Origin: a virus
Strand: one strand, 5' to 3'
Length of the DNA: 63,816 nucleotides
Virus record (IMG/VR): IMGVR_UViG_3300005253_000675
Span: 1-63,816 of that record
Shown: in pieces, positions 32,648 through 41,226 of the stretch
How positions within the stretch are numbered: position 1 is the first letter of the stretch
Layout: every line of letters begins with the position of its first letter
Notes under the pieces: generated by a model
Told to the model about the DNA's origin: nothing
Databases searched by the model: none
Seen by the model: the letters and a program-made list of their open reading frames with translations, nothing else
Translations under genes and position numbers: made by a program

Positions 32648-34084
32648 ATGGCGGCGGAGAACGTAGGCAAGGCGTGGCGGCTGCTGGGGTCGCTGTTCAG
32701 CCGGGGCGGCGACTTCGCCCGGCGGATGGGGAAGACCTTCGGCGGGCTGCGTGACCTGTGGCCCACGCTGGGCTACCGAGACGACCCCGACGTTGAGACG
32801 TACCTGGACTTCTACGGGCGAGGCGACATCGCCTCCCAGATCGTGGACCTGCCGCCGGACACGTGCTGGCGCTTCCCCCCGGAGCTGCGTCTCGAGGGCG
32901 ACGAGGAGCAGACCGAGGGCAAGACGTTCCTCGACGAGGTCGACGAGCTGGACGACCGCATCGGGCTCTGGGCGAAGATGGCCCAGGTCGATCGGCTGTC
33001 GGGGATCGGGCGGTACGGGCTGCTCCTGATCGGGGCGCGGGGCACCGACGGCACGGAGACGCTGGCCGAGCCCCTCGACCGGTTGGACAGCCTCAAGGAC
33101 GTAATGTTCCTGAAGGCGTTCCACGAGGGGCTGACCAGCGTCAACAAGTGGGTGGTGGACGAGATGGACCCGCGGTTCGGCCTGCCCGAGAGCTACAACG
33201 TGGACTTCAGCACGGGGAGCGACGCCGGCCGGACCGGTCGCTCCGGCAGCTCCCGGACGCTGGTGGTCCACTGGACGCGGGTCATCCACGTGGCGGAGAA
33301 CCTGGTGGACGACGAGACGTTCGGCATCCCTAGGCTGGAGCGCGTGGTCAACAAGCTCGACGACCTAAACAAGCTCATCGGCTCAGCGGCCGAGATCTTC
33401 TGGGTGGCGGTGGCCGGCGTGCTCCACGCGGACATCGACCCGGACGTCGACGTGGACCCCGAGGACCAGGCGGCCTTCGAGACGGACCTGATCGAGGCGA
33501 TGCAGGGCATGCGGCGCGTGGTCCAGACCCGCGGCGTCGAGCTGAGCCGGATCGCCCACTCCGGGAGCGTCGACCCGCAGCCCACGTACGAGGCGATCGT
33601 CCAGCTGATCAGCGCCACGGCGCGCATCCCCGAGCGGGTGCTGTTCGGGTCGGAGCGGGGCGAGCTGGCGAGCTCCCAGGATCAGCGGCAGTGGCACGCG
33701 ACCATCAACGCCCGGCAGAACAACCACGTGGTGCCCGTCATCATCCGGGCGTTCTTCAACCGCATGGAGATGCTGGGCGTGAAGGTGCCCGACTACAAGG
33801 TGTTCTGGCAGCCGCTCGACTCGCCCACCGAGCTGGAGCTGGCCGAGATCGCCAAGCTCAAGGCCGAGGCCGCGGTGGCCCTGGCGCCGGGCCAGCAGGC
33901 CGACTTGCTGATCAAGCCCTGGGAGGCGCGGGAGATGCTCGGCCTGACGCCGGTGCCCGAGGACCCGCCCGAGGGCGCCGAGGAGGCGTTCTTTGAGCCG
34001 GTCGACGACACCCTCGTGATCGAGGAGCCGACGCCGCCCCTGGAGCTGCCGCCGGCGCCACCCGTTGAGGAGGAGGTTGCGTAA
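32648..34084 (+). CDS. portal protein (DUF1073-like)
   Basis: 478 aa. DUF1073-type portal features: LGYRDDPDVETYLDFYGRGD near the N-terminus, 'R.L..HW.R..H.AE..', IPERVLFGSERGELASSQDQ and 'W...IN.RQ'. The C-terminus is Pro/Glu-rich. Forms the dodecameric ring at the packaging vertex. Confidence 0.9.
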   Translation: MAAENVGKAWRLLGSLFSRGGDFARRMGKTFGGLRDLWPTLGYRDDPDVETYLDFYGRGDIASQIVDLPPDTCWRFPPELRLEGDEEQTEGKTFLDEVDELDDRIGLWAKMAQVDRLSGIGRYGLLLIGARGTDGTETLAEPLDRLDSLKDVMFLKAFHEGLTSVNKWVVDEMDPRFGLPESYNVDFSTGSDAGRTGRSGSSRTLVVHWTRVIHVAENLVDDETFGIPRLERVVNKLDDLNKLIGSAAEIFWVAVAGVLHADIDPDVDVDPEDQAAFETDLIEAMQGMRRVVQTRGVELSRIAHSGSVDPQPTYEAIVQLISATARIPERVLFGSERGELASSQDQRQWHATINARQNNHVVPVIIRAFFNRMEMLGVKVPDYKVFWQPLDSPTELELAEIAKLKAEAAVALAPGQQADLLIKPWEAREMLGLTPVPEDPPEGAEEAFFEPVDDTLVIEEPTPPLELPPAPPVEEEVA

Positions 34085-34257
34085 TGAGCACCAAGTGGCT
34101 GGACAACGTCACCTGGCCGAAGGCCGCGCTGTTCGGCGGCGTGGGCGTGGTGATCTTGCTCATCGTACATCCCCCGACGGCTGAGAGGATCCTCCTGGCG
34201 ATCATGGACCTGGCTCGGATCCTCGCCAACGCCGTCGGCACCCTAGGGGGAGGTTGA
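34084..34257 (+). CDS. small membrane protein, 57 aa
   Basis: One transmembrane helix (LFGGVGVVILLIV) and a hydrophobic C-terminal helix. ATG overlaps the portal stop (TAATG). Confidence 0.65.
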   Translation: MSTKWLDNVTWPKAALFGGVGVVILLIVHPPTAERILLAIMDLARILANAVGTLGGG

Positions 34258-34258
34258 T

Positions 34259-34654
34259 ATGAACCCGCGTAATTACGTCGTAATCGCGGCGCTCCTGCTC
34301 GCCGCCCCGCTCGCCGCTCAGCAGACCCAGACCACCGTGGTCCCCGACGTGGAGGTCACCGTCAACGGGGACACGATCGTGGTGAACGTGGAGGTGCTGT
34401 CCGACAGCGTCCGCCTCGCCCGGATCGCCGAGGCCGTCGAGGCGATCGCCGCGGCCGTCGCCGAGTGCGGCTGCCAGCAGCCCGCCGGCTCCTCCACGGT
34501 GGTTCGGGTTGGGCAGGGCCTGCTGGTCGTCGCCGCGTTCCTGGGCGTCCTCCAGCTGAAGCGGATCGCGGACCGGGAGCCGGACGTCCACAACGACGTG
34601 ACCGTGCCGCCTCACGGGCACCCCAAGCACGACCACGGAGAGAGCCCAGGATGA
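34259..34654 (+). CDS. exported or membrane protein, 131 aa
   Basis: N-terminal signal-like helix (YVVIAALLLAAPLAAQ), an extracytoplasmic part with CGC, then a transmembrane helix (VGQGLLVVAAFLGVLQL) and a His-rich tail. Unusual within a head gene cluster. Could relate to lysis or membrane interaction. Confidence 0.65.
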   Translation: MNPRNYVVIAALLLAAPLAAQQTQTTVVPDVEVTVNGDTIVVNVEVLSDSVRLARIAEAVEAIAAAVAECGCQQPAGSSTVVRVGQGLLVVAAFLGVLQLKRIADREPDVHNDVTVPPHGHPKHDHGESPG

Positions 34655-34965
34655 CCGTGACCCTAGAGTCCATCGCCGCGGCCACCATCCCGTCGGGCAA
34701 GCTCCTCGCCTGGATCGCGGCGACCGGCGCCGCGCTGTTCATGGCCGGCGTCGGGGCGACCCTGCAGTTCGGCTCGACGGCCGAGAACATCGAGGCCATC
34801 CCCGCCATGCAGGCCGACATCGCGGCCCGCCAGACCTCGCTGGATCAGCTGCTGGACTCCGTGGCCGTCGCCAGCGAGGCCCGGGCGCAGATCCTCTGCG
34901 TGGTGGTCATCGCGGTGGGCGGTGAGGTCCTGACCGCGCCCGAAGTCATCCGGAGGTGTCCGTGA
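34651..34965 (+). CDS. membrane protein, 104 aa
   Basis: Transmembrane helix at ~19-38 (LLAWIAATGAALFMAGVG), a short coiled coil and a second hydrophobic stretch (ILCVVVIAVGG). ATGA overlap with the upstream gene. Confidence 0.65.
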   Translation: MTVTLESIAAATIPSGKLLAWIAATGAALFMAGVGATLQFGSTAENIEAIPAMQADIAARQTSLDQLLDSVAVASEARAQILCVVVIAVGGEVLTAPEVIRRCP

Positions 34966-35207
34966 CCCAGGTGGTCCCCCTGACCCGGAACGTGGACCTC
35001 GACGACTGGCCCGCGGGGCAGTACCGGCGGACCAGGGTTCAGCTGCCGCCGGGCTTCTTGGCCGTGATCACCTGCCCGGCCTGCGGGGAGCGCGGCTCAC
35101 TGCACGACAGCCACGACGTCCACGCTGACGGGACGGTTCAGCCCAGCGTCGTCTGCCCGTGCGGGTTCCACGCGTACATCACCCTGGAGGGATACGCCGA
35201 TGCCTGA
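34962..35207 (+). CDS. zinc-ribbon hypothetical protein, 81 aa
   Basis: GTG 34962 is preferred: it makes a GTGA overlap and follows GGAGG by 5 nt. CPACGERGSL...CPCGFHAY is a zinc ribbon. Confidence 0.65.
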   Translation: MTQVVPLTRNVDLDDWPAGQYRRTRVQLPPGFLAVITCPACGERGSLHDSHDVHADGTVQPSVVCPCGFHAYITLEGYADA

Positions 35208-35556
35208 CCGCCTGGTCATCGACCCGACCGCCGAGAACACCTTCTTCCGGTGCCACGCGGTGATCATGGCCATGGACGTGCGGACCGTGCGTGACCAGCT
35301 CCTGAAGCTGGGCCGCTGGCCGGCGGACCGGGCGGTCCTGCGCGTGCTCGACTGGGAGGAGGCGGTGACCCGGCTCAAGAGCGACGCCGACTCCATGCTC
35401 GCGCTGACCCGGATGGTGGTGGCGATCGAGGACCCGGCTGGGCGGCTGTACCTGGTCCGCACGCCCGACCTCGTCTCCGGCGTGCCCGACGTCCACCGAC
35501 ACGTCCGCGAGGAGCAGGTGCGGCGGGCCCGCGACGAGGTGGGGCTCAAGGCGTGA
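35200..35556 (+). CDS. hypothetical protein, 118 aa
   Basis: Alpha/beta small protein before the MuF gene. No recognised domain. Overlaps both neighbours. Confidence 0.65.
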   Translation: MPDRLVIDPTAENTFFRCHAVIMAMDVRTVRDQLLKLGRWPADRAVLRVLDWEEAVTRLKSDADSMLALTRMVVAIEDPAGRLYLVRTPDLVSGVPDVHRHVREEQVRRARDEVGLKA

Positions 35557-36629
35557 GCACCGCGATCCGGCGGAACGTCCTGCCCAGCCGGCGACGGGAC
35601 GAGACCAAGGCGGAGTTCATCGACCGGTGTATGGGCCACCCCGAGGCGGTTAGGGAGTTCCCGCGGCCCGACCAGCGACGCGCGGTCTGCGAGACCCGGT
35701 CGGCGCCGCCCCGGGCCCGCCTCGCCCGGCGGCGTTACCGACGGCACCTCCAGACGGTCCGGCCGCCGAGGGGCGACCCGTCGCGCACCTCTCGGATCGT
35801 GCGGCGGTACCAGGCCGACCTGGCCCGGCGGTGGCGGGAGGTGAACCGCGTCCTGCGTCAGCTCATCGTGACGGACGACGTCCTCGGGCTGGGCACGCCG
35901 CCCCGGGCGTTCCTGCAGATCGATCTGCCGGGCCGGTTTGACTTCCCCGCTGACGTGCCCGGCAAGGCCGCCGCGTTCGACCGGTTCATGCGGGCGCTCC
36001 TCGACGCCGAGGTCCTGGAGCTGTCGCCGATCAGCGGGACCGGGAGCGGCTGGCAGAACAAGTACGTCCGGGCGTCGTACTCGGTCGGCGTCCAGCACGC
36101 GGACGCCTCGCTGCGGGCGGCGGGGGTCGAGCCGCCGCCGGGCGCGCTGGCCCAGACCCTCAACCAGCCGATCCACGCGGAGAAGCTCCAGCTCCTCTTC
36201 AGCCGGAACTTCAACGAGCTGCGGGGCGTGACGAACGCGCAGGCCCAGAGCCTCAGCCGGATCGTCACCGAGGGGCTGGCCACGGGACAGTCGCCGCGGG
36301 TGGTGGCCACCGAGATCAGCCGGTCCATCAGCTCGATCGGCGTGGTCCGCGGCCGGGTGATCGCCCGGACCGAGACCATCCGGGCCCACGCCACGGCGAC
36401 CCTGGCCCGGTTCGAGCAGAGTGGGATCGAGACGGTCGAGGGCTTCGCGGAGTTCGTGACGGCCGGCGACGACCGGGTCTGCCAGACGTGCCAGGACCTG
36501 GAGGGCCGGCGCTTCCCGCTGGACGAGGCGGCCGGCGTCATCCCCGTCCACGCCAACTGCCGGTGCGTGTGGCTGCCGGTACCCGACCCCCGCGAGCCGT
36601 CCTTCCGGACGCCCGAGTTCTTCGGGTGA
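35553..36629 (+). CDS. MuF-like phage head morphogenesis protein
   Basis: 358 aa, GTG start. C-terminal MuF domain: ARTETIRAHATATLARFEQ, then AGDDRVCQTCQDLEGR and IPVHANCRCVWLPV. Minor head protein ejected or packaged with DNA, usually next to the portal. Confidence 0.9.
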   Translation: MSTAIRRNVLPSRRRDETKAEFIDRCMGHPEAVREFPRPDQRRAVCETRSAPPRARLARRRYRRHLQTVRPPRGDPSRTSRIVRRYQADLARRWREVNRVLRQLIVTDDVLGLGTPPRAFLQIDLPGRFDFPADVPGKAAAFDRFMRALLDAEVLELSPISGTGSGWQNKYVRASYSVGVQHADASLRAAGVEPPPGALAQTLNQPIHAEKLQLLFSRNFNELRGVTNAQAQSLSRIVTEGLATGQSPRVVATEISRSISSIGVVRGRVIARTETIRAHATATLARFEQSGIETVEGFAEFVTAGDDRVCQTCQDLEGRRFPLDEAAGVIPVHANCRCVWLPVPDPREPSFRTPEFFG

Positions 36630-36877
36630 GCGTCGCCGAGGCGACGGAGCGCTGCCACTGCGCCGAGCAGGCGCTGGGCCGGGTGGAGCACCCGGAGCGC
36701 ACGTGCCCCGTCCACGGCCGCGTGTGGGCGCAGAACGAGCAGGTGCTGGCCTACGTCCAGGGCCGGCTGGGCGACCATACCAGCGCGGGTCAGTGCATCC
36801 TTCACATCGGCCCGGGCGGCGAGATCCGGCGGCTGGAGTGGCGGGCCGTCGAGAAGGTCGAGGACCTCCTGGAGTGA
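36626..36877 (+). CDS. hypothetical protein, 83 aa
   Basis: GTG 36626 in a GTGA overlap. Cys/His-rich start (CHCAEQALGRVEHPERTCPVHG). No family recognised. Confidence 0.6.
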   Translation: MSVAEATERCHCAEQALGRVEHPERTCPVHGRVWAQNEQVLAYVQGRLGDHTSAGQCILHIGPGGEIRRLEWRAVEKVEDLLE

Positions 36878-36924
36878 CGTGGCGGGACAATCGTGATCTC
36901 GCCACCAAACCCAGGGAGGGTAAC

Positions 36925-37152
36925 ATGTCGTTGAAGCTCGGAGAGACCGTGAGATACGTGGACGCCAGGGGGCGTGAGCGTCCGGCGCTGGTGACCGCGA
37001 TCCACGGGTCGGTGGAGAACGACCCCTCGATCAACCTCGTGATCGTCTCAGACGACGAGGAGAGGCACGACGCCTACGGGCGTCAGATCGAGCGGGAGAC
37101 GTCGGTCGTACACGAGTCTGACCAGGGCGCCGACGGGAACTTCTGGAGGTAG
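36925..37152 (+). CDS. hypothetical protein, 75 aa
   Basis: ATG 36925 follows GGGAGGG at good spacing. An upstream GTG at 36874 in frame would overlap the previous stop. SH3-like sequence (LKLGETVRYVDARGRERPAL) typical of small phage barrels. Confidence 0.65.
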   Translation: MSLKLGETVRYVDARGRERPALVTAIHGSVENDPSINLVIVSDDEERHDAYGRQIERETSVVHESDQGADGNFWR

Positions 37153-37196
37153 CGGCGAGACCGCCTGGAACCTCTGACGGGGAACCTCTCACGGCG

Positions 37197-37226
37197 GTGT
37201 ACTTATATCTCCAGAGGTGTTATCTT
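37197..37226 (+). promoter_or_regulatory. repeated promoter-like element, copy 2
   Basis: GTGTAC, 18 nt, TATCTT, with CAGAGGTG just before the -10-like hexamer. Lies between the head genes and the 57-aa gene at 37271, inside the late region. Confidence 0.75.
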
Positions 37227-37252
37227 TTAACATGAGACAGACGACAGCCCAC

Positions 37253-37267
37253 CAGACAGGAGACAGC
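37253..37267 (+). promoter_or_regulatory. start-associated leader (CAGACAGGAGACAGC)
   Basis: Copy of the leader; GGAG is 8 nt before ATG 37271. Confidence 0.7.
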
Positions 37268-37270
37268 GAG

Positions 37271-37444
37271 ATGACCGAGATCCAGAGAGCCGTGCTCGCC
37301 CAGATGCCCGGCGCCGTCTACGTGACGCTGAACAATCGCGGATGGGTGTTCCCCATCGACGTGCGGAACGACCCCGATCTCGCGACGTGGATTCTGGGGA
37401 CGTGGCTGGCAGACGCGTGGATCGCCGACCGGGAGGTGGCCTGA
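37271..37444 (+). CDS. hypothetical protein, 57 aa
   Basis: Preceded by promoter copy 2 and a leader copy. The arrangement matches the early genes at the right end rather than the structural genes around it, so this may be an early-type cassette inserted in the late operon. No family recognised. Confidence 0.68.
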   Translation: MTEIQRAVLAQMPGAVYVTLNNRGWVFPIDVRNDPDLATWILGTWLADAWIADREVA

Positions 37445-37445
37445 G

Positions 37446-37652
37446 ATGGTGACTACCGGCACGGTGCGATATGATCTCCTGGTTCACGCCGCGAACATTA
37501 TCAATCGGCGTGGTATGAAGGCGCTATGGGCGAACAGCGAGATCATAGCCTCCGGCGACCCTGAGGATCTTCCGTGTAGCGTAGAACCGTGGAGGGAGGT
37601 CTCTGAAAATGAGGCGTGGACCTTCGTTCCAACGGAAGAGGCCCACGCGTAG
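37446..37652 (+). CDS. hypothetical protein, 68 aa
   Basis: Second gene of the small cassette. No recognised domain. Confidence 0.62.
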   Translation: MVTTGTVRYDLLVHAANIINRRGMKALWANSEIIASGDPEDLPCSVEPWREVSENEAWTFVPTEEAHA

Positions 37653-37831
37653 CGCGGATGATAGAGGCCGCCGGCTTCTCGTAAGAGGAGGCTTGAGACG
37701 AGGGCCCCGTCGGCGTTGTCACCCTCTCCCCCTGTTTACATCCCGACGGGGGGAGGTTACCTATCCAACGGCGAGACACCCCCACCCGGAACCTCGTTCT
37801 CTGAAGCACGTCATCAGGAGACGAGGGTTCC
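37653..37831 (+). other. intergenic region with hairpin
   Basis: No gene seen. TCTCCCCC (37725-37732) can pair with GGGGGAGG (37749-37756) with one G-T pair, without a clear T tract. It may slow or end transcription from the cassette. CAGGAGAC, a leader-like string, precedes ATG 37832. Confidence 0.4.
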
Positions 37832-38248
37832 ATGAGCTTCATCAACGTTCCCGGGTTCGTTGAGGACGTCGCGTTGGACGACAGCGACAAGGTCATCACG
37901 GTGCCCGCTGGGGAACGCTGGGAGCTGCTCGGCGTCTACGCTGACCTGAGCACCACCACCGCGGTGGGCGTCCGTCAGCTGGAGATCGAGATCGCGACCG
38001 CCACCGGCGTCCTGATCCGGCTGGAGTTTGGCGAGACCCAGGCCCAGAGCGTCGCTAACAAGCTGTACGCCGCCGCTCTGGGCCTGGTGTCAGAGGTCCA
38101 CGTCGCCGGCGAGATGGTCTTCGAGCAGCTGCCCGCGTTCCATCTCGTGGAGGGCGACACCGTCCGGGTCTTCGACAGCGCGGTGATCGACGCCGGGGCC
38201 GACGACCTGGTCGTCCAGATCAACCGCCTCAGCAGCTCTGAAAAGTGA
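37832..38248 (+). CDS. putative virion protein, 138 aa
   Basis: Beta-rich protein (ITVPAGERWELLGVYADLST) resembling small carbohydrate-free phage head or tail accessory proteins. First gene of the capsid block. Identity uncertain. Confidence 0.6.
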   Translation: MSFINVPGFVEDVALDDSDKVITVPAGERWELLGVYADLSTTTAVGVRQLEIEIATATGVLIRLEFGETQAQSVANKLYAAALGLVSEVHVAGEMVFEQLPAFHLVEGDTVRVFDSAVIDAGADDLVVQINRLSSSEK

Positions 38249-39696
38249 GCAAGACGCGACAGGTCCTGAGGGTCAACGCCCAGCACCTCGTCCGCGACGA
38301 GGCCCGCGACGGCACCATGTTCCTCGTGGTGCCCGTGGTCATGCTCCAGGAGCAGATCCTCTTCTGCTCCAACTGCCACCCCGACGGCGAGTTCATCTCG
38401 GCCACCGAGATCACGAGCAGCCTCGTCGGCTGGAACAACCGGCCGGTGACGCTGAGCCACCCCGCCGCGGAGTGGAGCCCAGCCAACCACCAGCGCCTCG
38501 AGGTGGGCCGGGTCTTCAACGCGTTCTGGGACGGGAAGCTGAAGGCCGAGATGTGGCTGGACCTCAAGGCCCTGCGGCGCACCAGCGAGGGCAAGGCCGT
38601 CGAGGCCGGCTTCCGCGACCACAAGCTGCAGGAGGTGAGCACGGGCTACTTCGTGGACCGCATCGCCCGCGCCGGCAGGTTTCGGGGACAGACCTTCGCG
38701 ATCGTACAGATGAACATCGTGCCTGACCACCTCGCCGTCCTGACGAACGAGGTGGGGGCGTGCTCGATAGAGGGCGGCTGTGGCGCCCCTCGTCTCAACT
38801 CCAACGGAGGAGACCCCATGGATGATGAGACCACTTTCATAGAGCGTTTGGTTGGTGGGGCGAAGGCCCTGCTGGCCCTTGGCTCAGCCGTTGGGGATGG
38901 GTCCGACGACGGCGACAAGAAGTCACACGGACCCGGTAACGACGGAGACAAAGGGAAGGAGGCTTCCATGAAGAGGAAGGAACTCGTCGCTCTGCTCCTC
39001 AAGACCGAGAAGGTGTCGTTCTCGGAGAAGGAGCTGGGCAAGATGAAGGACGAGCAGCTGAAGTCACTGGCCACGTTGGCCGGCTGCGACTGTGGTGACG
39101 ACGACGCTGCCGAGGCCAAGAGGAAGGTCGAGGCCGAGGCCAAGAAGAAGGTCGAGGCCGAGGCCAAGGAGGAGGAGGCTTCCATGAAGAGGAAGGAACT
39201 CGTCGCCTGGCTGCTCAAGGCCGAGAACGTGGTGTTCTCGGAGGAGGAGCTGGGCAAGATGAAGGACGAGCAGCTGAAGTCGTTGGTGAAGCTGGCTGGC
39301 GATGACGCCGGCAGCTTCAACCCGGAAGACCAGAAGTTCCTGACGGCCCTCAGGGCCGCCGGTGGCGACTCGGTCGACGGGCTGGTCGCGCTGATGGAGG
39401 CCGGGAAGGTGGAGGCCGCGCGTCGGCAAGCCCTGCACGACGACCTCGTCAAGCAGCTGAACAAGGACGAGATCGTCGCGATGAGCAAGGCCGTGCTGAA
39501 CGGCATGAGCCTGGAGGCGCTCGAGGGCCTGGACCGCTCCCTGAACCCGACCAACTACGCTGGTCGGGGTGGAGCCCGGATCGAGAACCGGGGAGGCGAC
39601 GAGGAGCACTTCGCGCCTGACGCCCCCGCGATCCTTCTGGCGGAGCCCGACGGCACGAAGTCAGGCGACGGCGACGACGAGGGAGGTGACTCATGA
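38245..39696 (+). CDS. prohead protease (DUF2213-like) fused to scaffold domain
   Basis: 483 aa. Residues ~1-175 resemble DUF2213 prohead proteases: NNRPVTLSHP, LEVGRVFNAFWDGKLKAEMW and VSTGYFVD...IVPDHLAVL. The remainder is a charged, helical scaffold that contains two copies of an ~42-residue unit (EASMKRKELVA..LK.E, then ELGKMKDEQLKSL) separated by a Lys/Glu/Ala linker. The protease would cleave the scaffold after assembly. Confidence 0.82.
   Translation: MSKTRQVLRVNAQHLVRDEARDGTMFLVVPVVMLQEQILFCSNCHPDGEFISATEITSSLVGWNNRPVTLSHPAAEWSPANHQRLEVGRVFNAFWDGKLKAEMWLDLKALRRTSEGKAVEAGFRDHKLQEVSTGYFVDRIARAGRFRGQTFAIVQMNIVPDHLAVLTNEVGACSIEGGCGAPRLNSNGGDPMDDETTFIERLVGGAKALLALGSAVGDGSDDGDKKSHGPGNDGDKGKEASMKRKELVALLLKTEKVSFSEKELGKMKDEQLKSLATLAGCDCGDDDAAEAKRKVEAEAKKKVEAEAKEEEASMKRKELVAWLLKAENVVFSEEELGKMKDEQLKSLVKLAGDDAGSFNPEDQKFLTALRAAGGDSVDGLVALMEAGKVEAARRQALHDDLVKQLNKDEIVAMSKAVLNGMSLEALEGLDRSLNPTNYAGRGGARIENRGGDEEHFAPDAPAILLAEPDGTKSGDGDDEGGDS
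38959..39301 (+). repeat. imperfect direct repeat within scaffold domain
   Basis: Two copies starting at 38959 and 39175 (216-nt period), both opening GAGGCTTCCATGAAGAGGAA. They encode the duplicated scaffold helix unit. High identity at DNA level suggests a recent duplication. Confidence 0.8.
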
Positions 39697-40136
39697 GCCC
39701 CTCTGGAAGAGTCATCGTGCTCAAGGGCAACCCGATCGTGAAGGAAGCGTCAGCGTCTGTGGCAGGTCTCCTGCCCGGCATCCGTGTCAACCTTGAAGCT
39801 GCTGGTCAGCTTGAAGTTGCTGGTGTCGCGACCGAGCAAGACCCCGGTCGTAAGGCGTTTGTGGTTGAAGCCGATGTGGTAGGTAACACGGCGGCCGACG
39901 CATACGCGGACGACGATCAGGTGAAGTACATTGTCGCTGGACCTGGTGATGAGATTCTCATTCGTGTGACCGCTGCCCTTACGTGGGCGATCGGTGATCC
40001 GTTGTACGCTGCCGCTCTCGGGCGAGTCGGCGACATTCCACTCAGTACCGGCGTCGCTGCGGCGCCTATCGGCTATGCGCTGGAAGCGAATGCTGCGGCA
40101 GCGGTCGATACCCTCTTTGCCATGGAGGTGGCATGA
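39693..40136 (+). CDS. head decoration-like protein, 147 aa
   Basis: Beta-rich, small, directly before the major capsid gene, with ATGA overlaps. FVVEADVVGNTAADAYADDD and IGDPLYAAALGRV recall DUF2190-type capsid cement proteins. Assigned by position and pattern. Confidence 0.65.
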   Translation: MSPSGRVIVLKGNPIVKEASASVAGLLPGIRVNLEAAGQLEVAGVATEQDPGRKAFVVEADVVGNTAADAYADDDQVKYIVAGPGDEILIRVTAALTWAIGDPLYAAALGRVGDIPLSTGVAAAPIGYALEANAAAAVDTLFAMEVA

Positions 40137-41131
40137 TGAGAAACGGGGCAGCCTCCACCAGGTCGCTGCAGCAGCTGGCCGGCATCGGCAGCGCTGGAAA
40201 GCGGTTCGCCGCTTCAGGCTTCAACGTCAAGGTCCTTAGGACCTTGGACCTTCTTCGGAAGGACGAGTGGATCAGGGTGGACGAGGCGGTGGTGCGGGTG
40301 GCGCGCTCGCAGCTGGGCGCGGTCACGGACCTTCGCAACGCTGGGCTCGTGCGGAACCTCGGCTCCATCGGGGTGATGCTGGACCAGTTCGAGAAGGTCA
40401 CCGAGGTCGACGAGGCCGAGCAGAACATGACCGGGATCGCTCCCGGCCAGCGGGACCTGCCCGAGTACACGCTGGCCACGGTGCCCATCCCGGTGACGTT
40501 TCGGGACTTCCAGGTGAACATCAGGGTGCTGGAGGCCTCGCGTACCCGTGGCGCTGCCATGGACACGGTCACCGCGGAGATGTGCACCCGCCGGGTGACG
40601 GAGAAGCTGGACGACATGGTGTTCAACGGCTCGGTGGTCCAGGCCGACGGGGCGACCATCCTCGGTTACACGACCCATCCCGACCGGGCCACCGGTACGC
40701 TGACCGACACCGCTGGTGAAGGTTGGTTGCCGTCTGCGGCTCGTGACATCATCGCGGACGTGGTGGCCATGGTCGCGGTCCTGGAGGCGAGGAACTACCG
40801 TGGACCGTACATCCTGTACGTCCCGGTGAACTACAAGTCCGAGCTGCGGAACGACTACAGCACGGCCAAGGGTGACCGCACCTTCGAGGAGCGTATCCTG
40901 GCGATCGAGGAGATCACCGCGGTCAGGTCCACGGTCTCGCTCACGGCCGAGGTCGTGCTGGTACAGATGACGTCAGACGTGGTCGACCTGAGCGTGGGTC
41001 AGGACATCACCACCGTCGAGTGGGACGAGATGGGTGGGCTGGTCTCGAACTTCAAGATCATGGCGGCCTTGGCGCCCCGCGTCAAGAGCAGCGCGATCGA
41101 CGAGAACGGGGTCGCGCACTTCAGCGTCTAG
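40133..41131 (+). CDS. major capsid protein, encapsulin/linocin-like HK97 fold
   Basis: 332 aa. GLVRNLGSIGVMLDQFEKVT, PVTFRDFQVNIRVLEASR and EKLDDMVFNGS match the linocin M18/encapsulin-like major capsid group, which shares the HK97 fold. It is followed by a perfect hairpin, as often found after highly expressed capsid genes. Confidence 0.85.
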   Translation: MMRNGAASTRSLQQLAGIGSAGKRFAASGFNVKVLRTLDLLRKDEWIRVDEAVVRVARSQLGAVTDLRNAGLVRNLGSIGVMLDQFEKVTEVDEAEQNMTGIAPGQRDLPEYTLATVPIPVTFRDFQVNIRVLEASRTRGAAMDTVTAEMCTRRVTEKLDDMVFNGSVVQADGATILGYTTHPDRATGTLTDTAGEGWLPSAARDIIADVVAMVAVLEARNYRGPYILYVPVNYKSELRNDYSTAKGDRTFEERILAIEEITAVRSTVSLTAEVVLVQMTSDVVDLSVGQDITTVEWDEMGGLVSNFKIMAALAPRVKSSAIDENGVAHFSV

Positions 41132-41170
41132 GCGAGCTGAGGGTGACGAGCGGTAACGCAGGACGAGCAC

Positions 41171-41202
41171 CCGGGAGCCGAGCGACTCAGCTCGGCTCCC
41201 GG
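41171..41202 (+). terminator. perfect 12-bp hairpin after capsid gene
   Basis: CCGGGAGCCGAG pairs fully with CTCGGCTCCCGG around an 8-nt loop, 40 nt after the capsid stop. No T tract follows, so it may be an attenuator or an RNA-stabilising 3' end rather than a full stop. Confidence 0.75.
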
Positions 41203-41226
41203 TCCTCCTAAACGGGAGCACAAAAG

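Noticed and set aside
35097-37034. 645-aa minus-strand open frame opposite MuF and neighbours
   Set aside because: Pro/Arg-rich nonsense-like translation spanning several well-coupled plus-strand genes.
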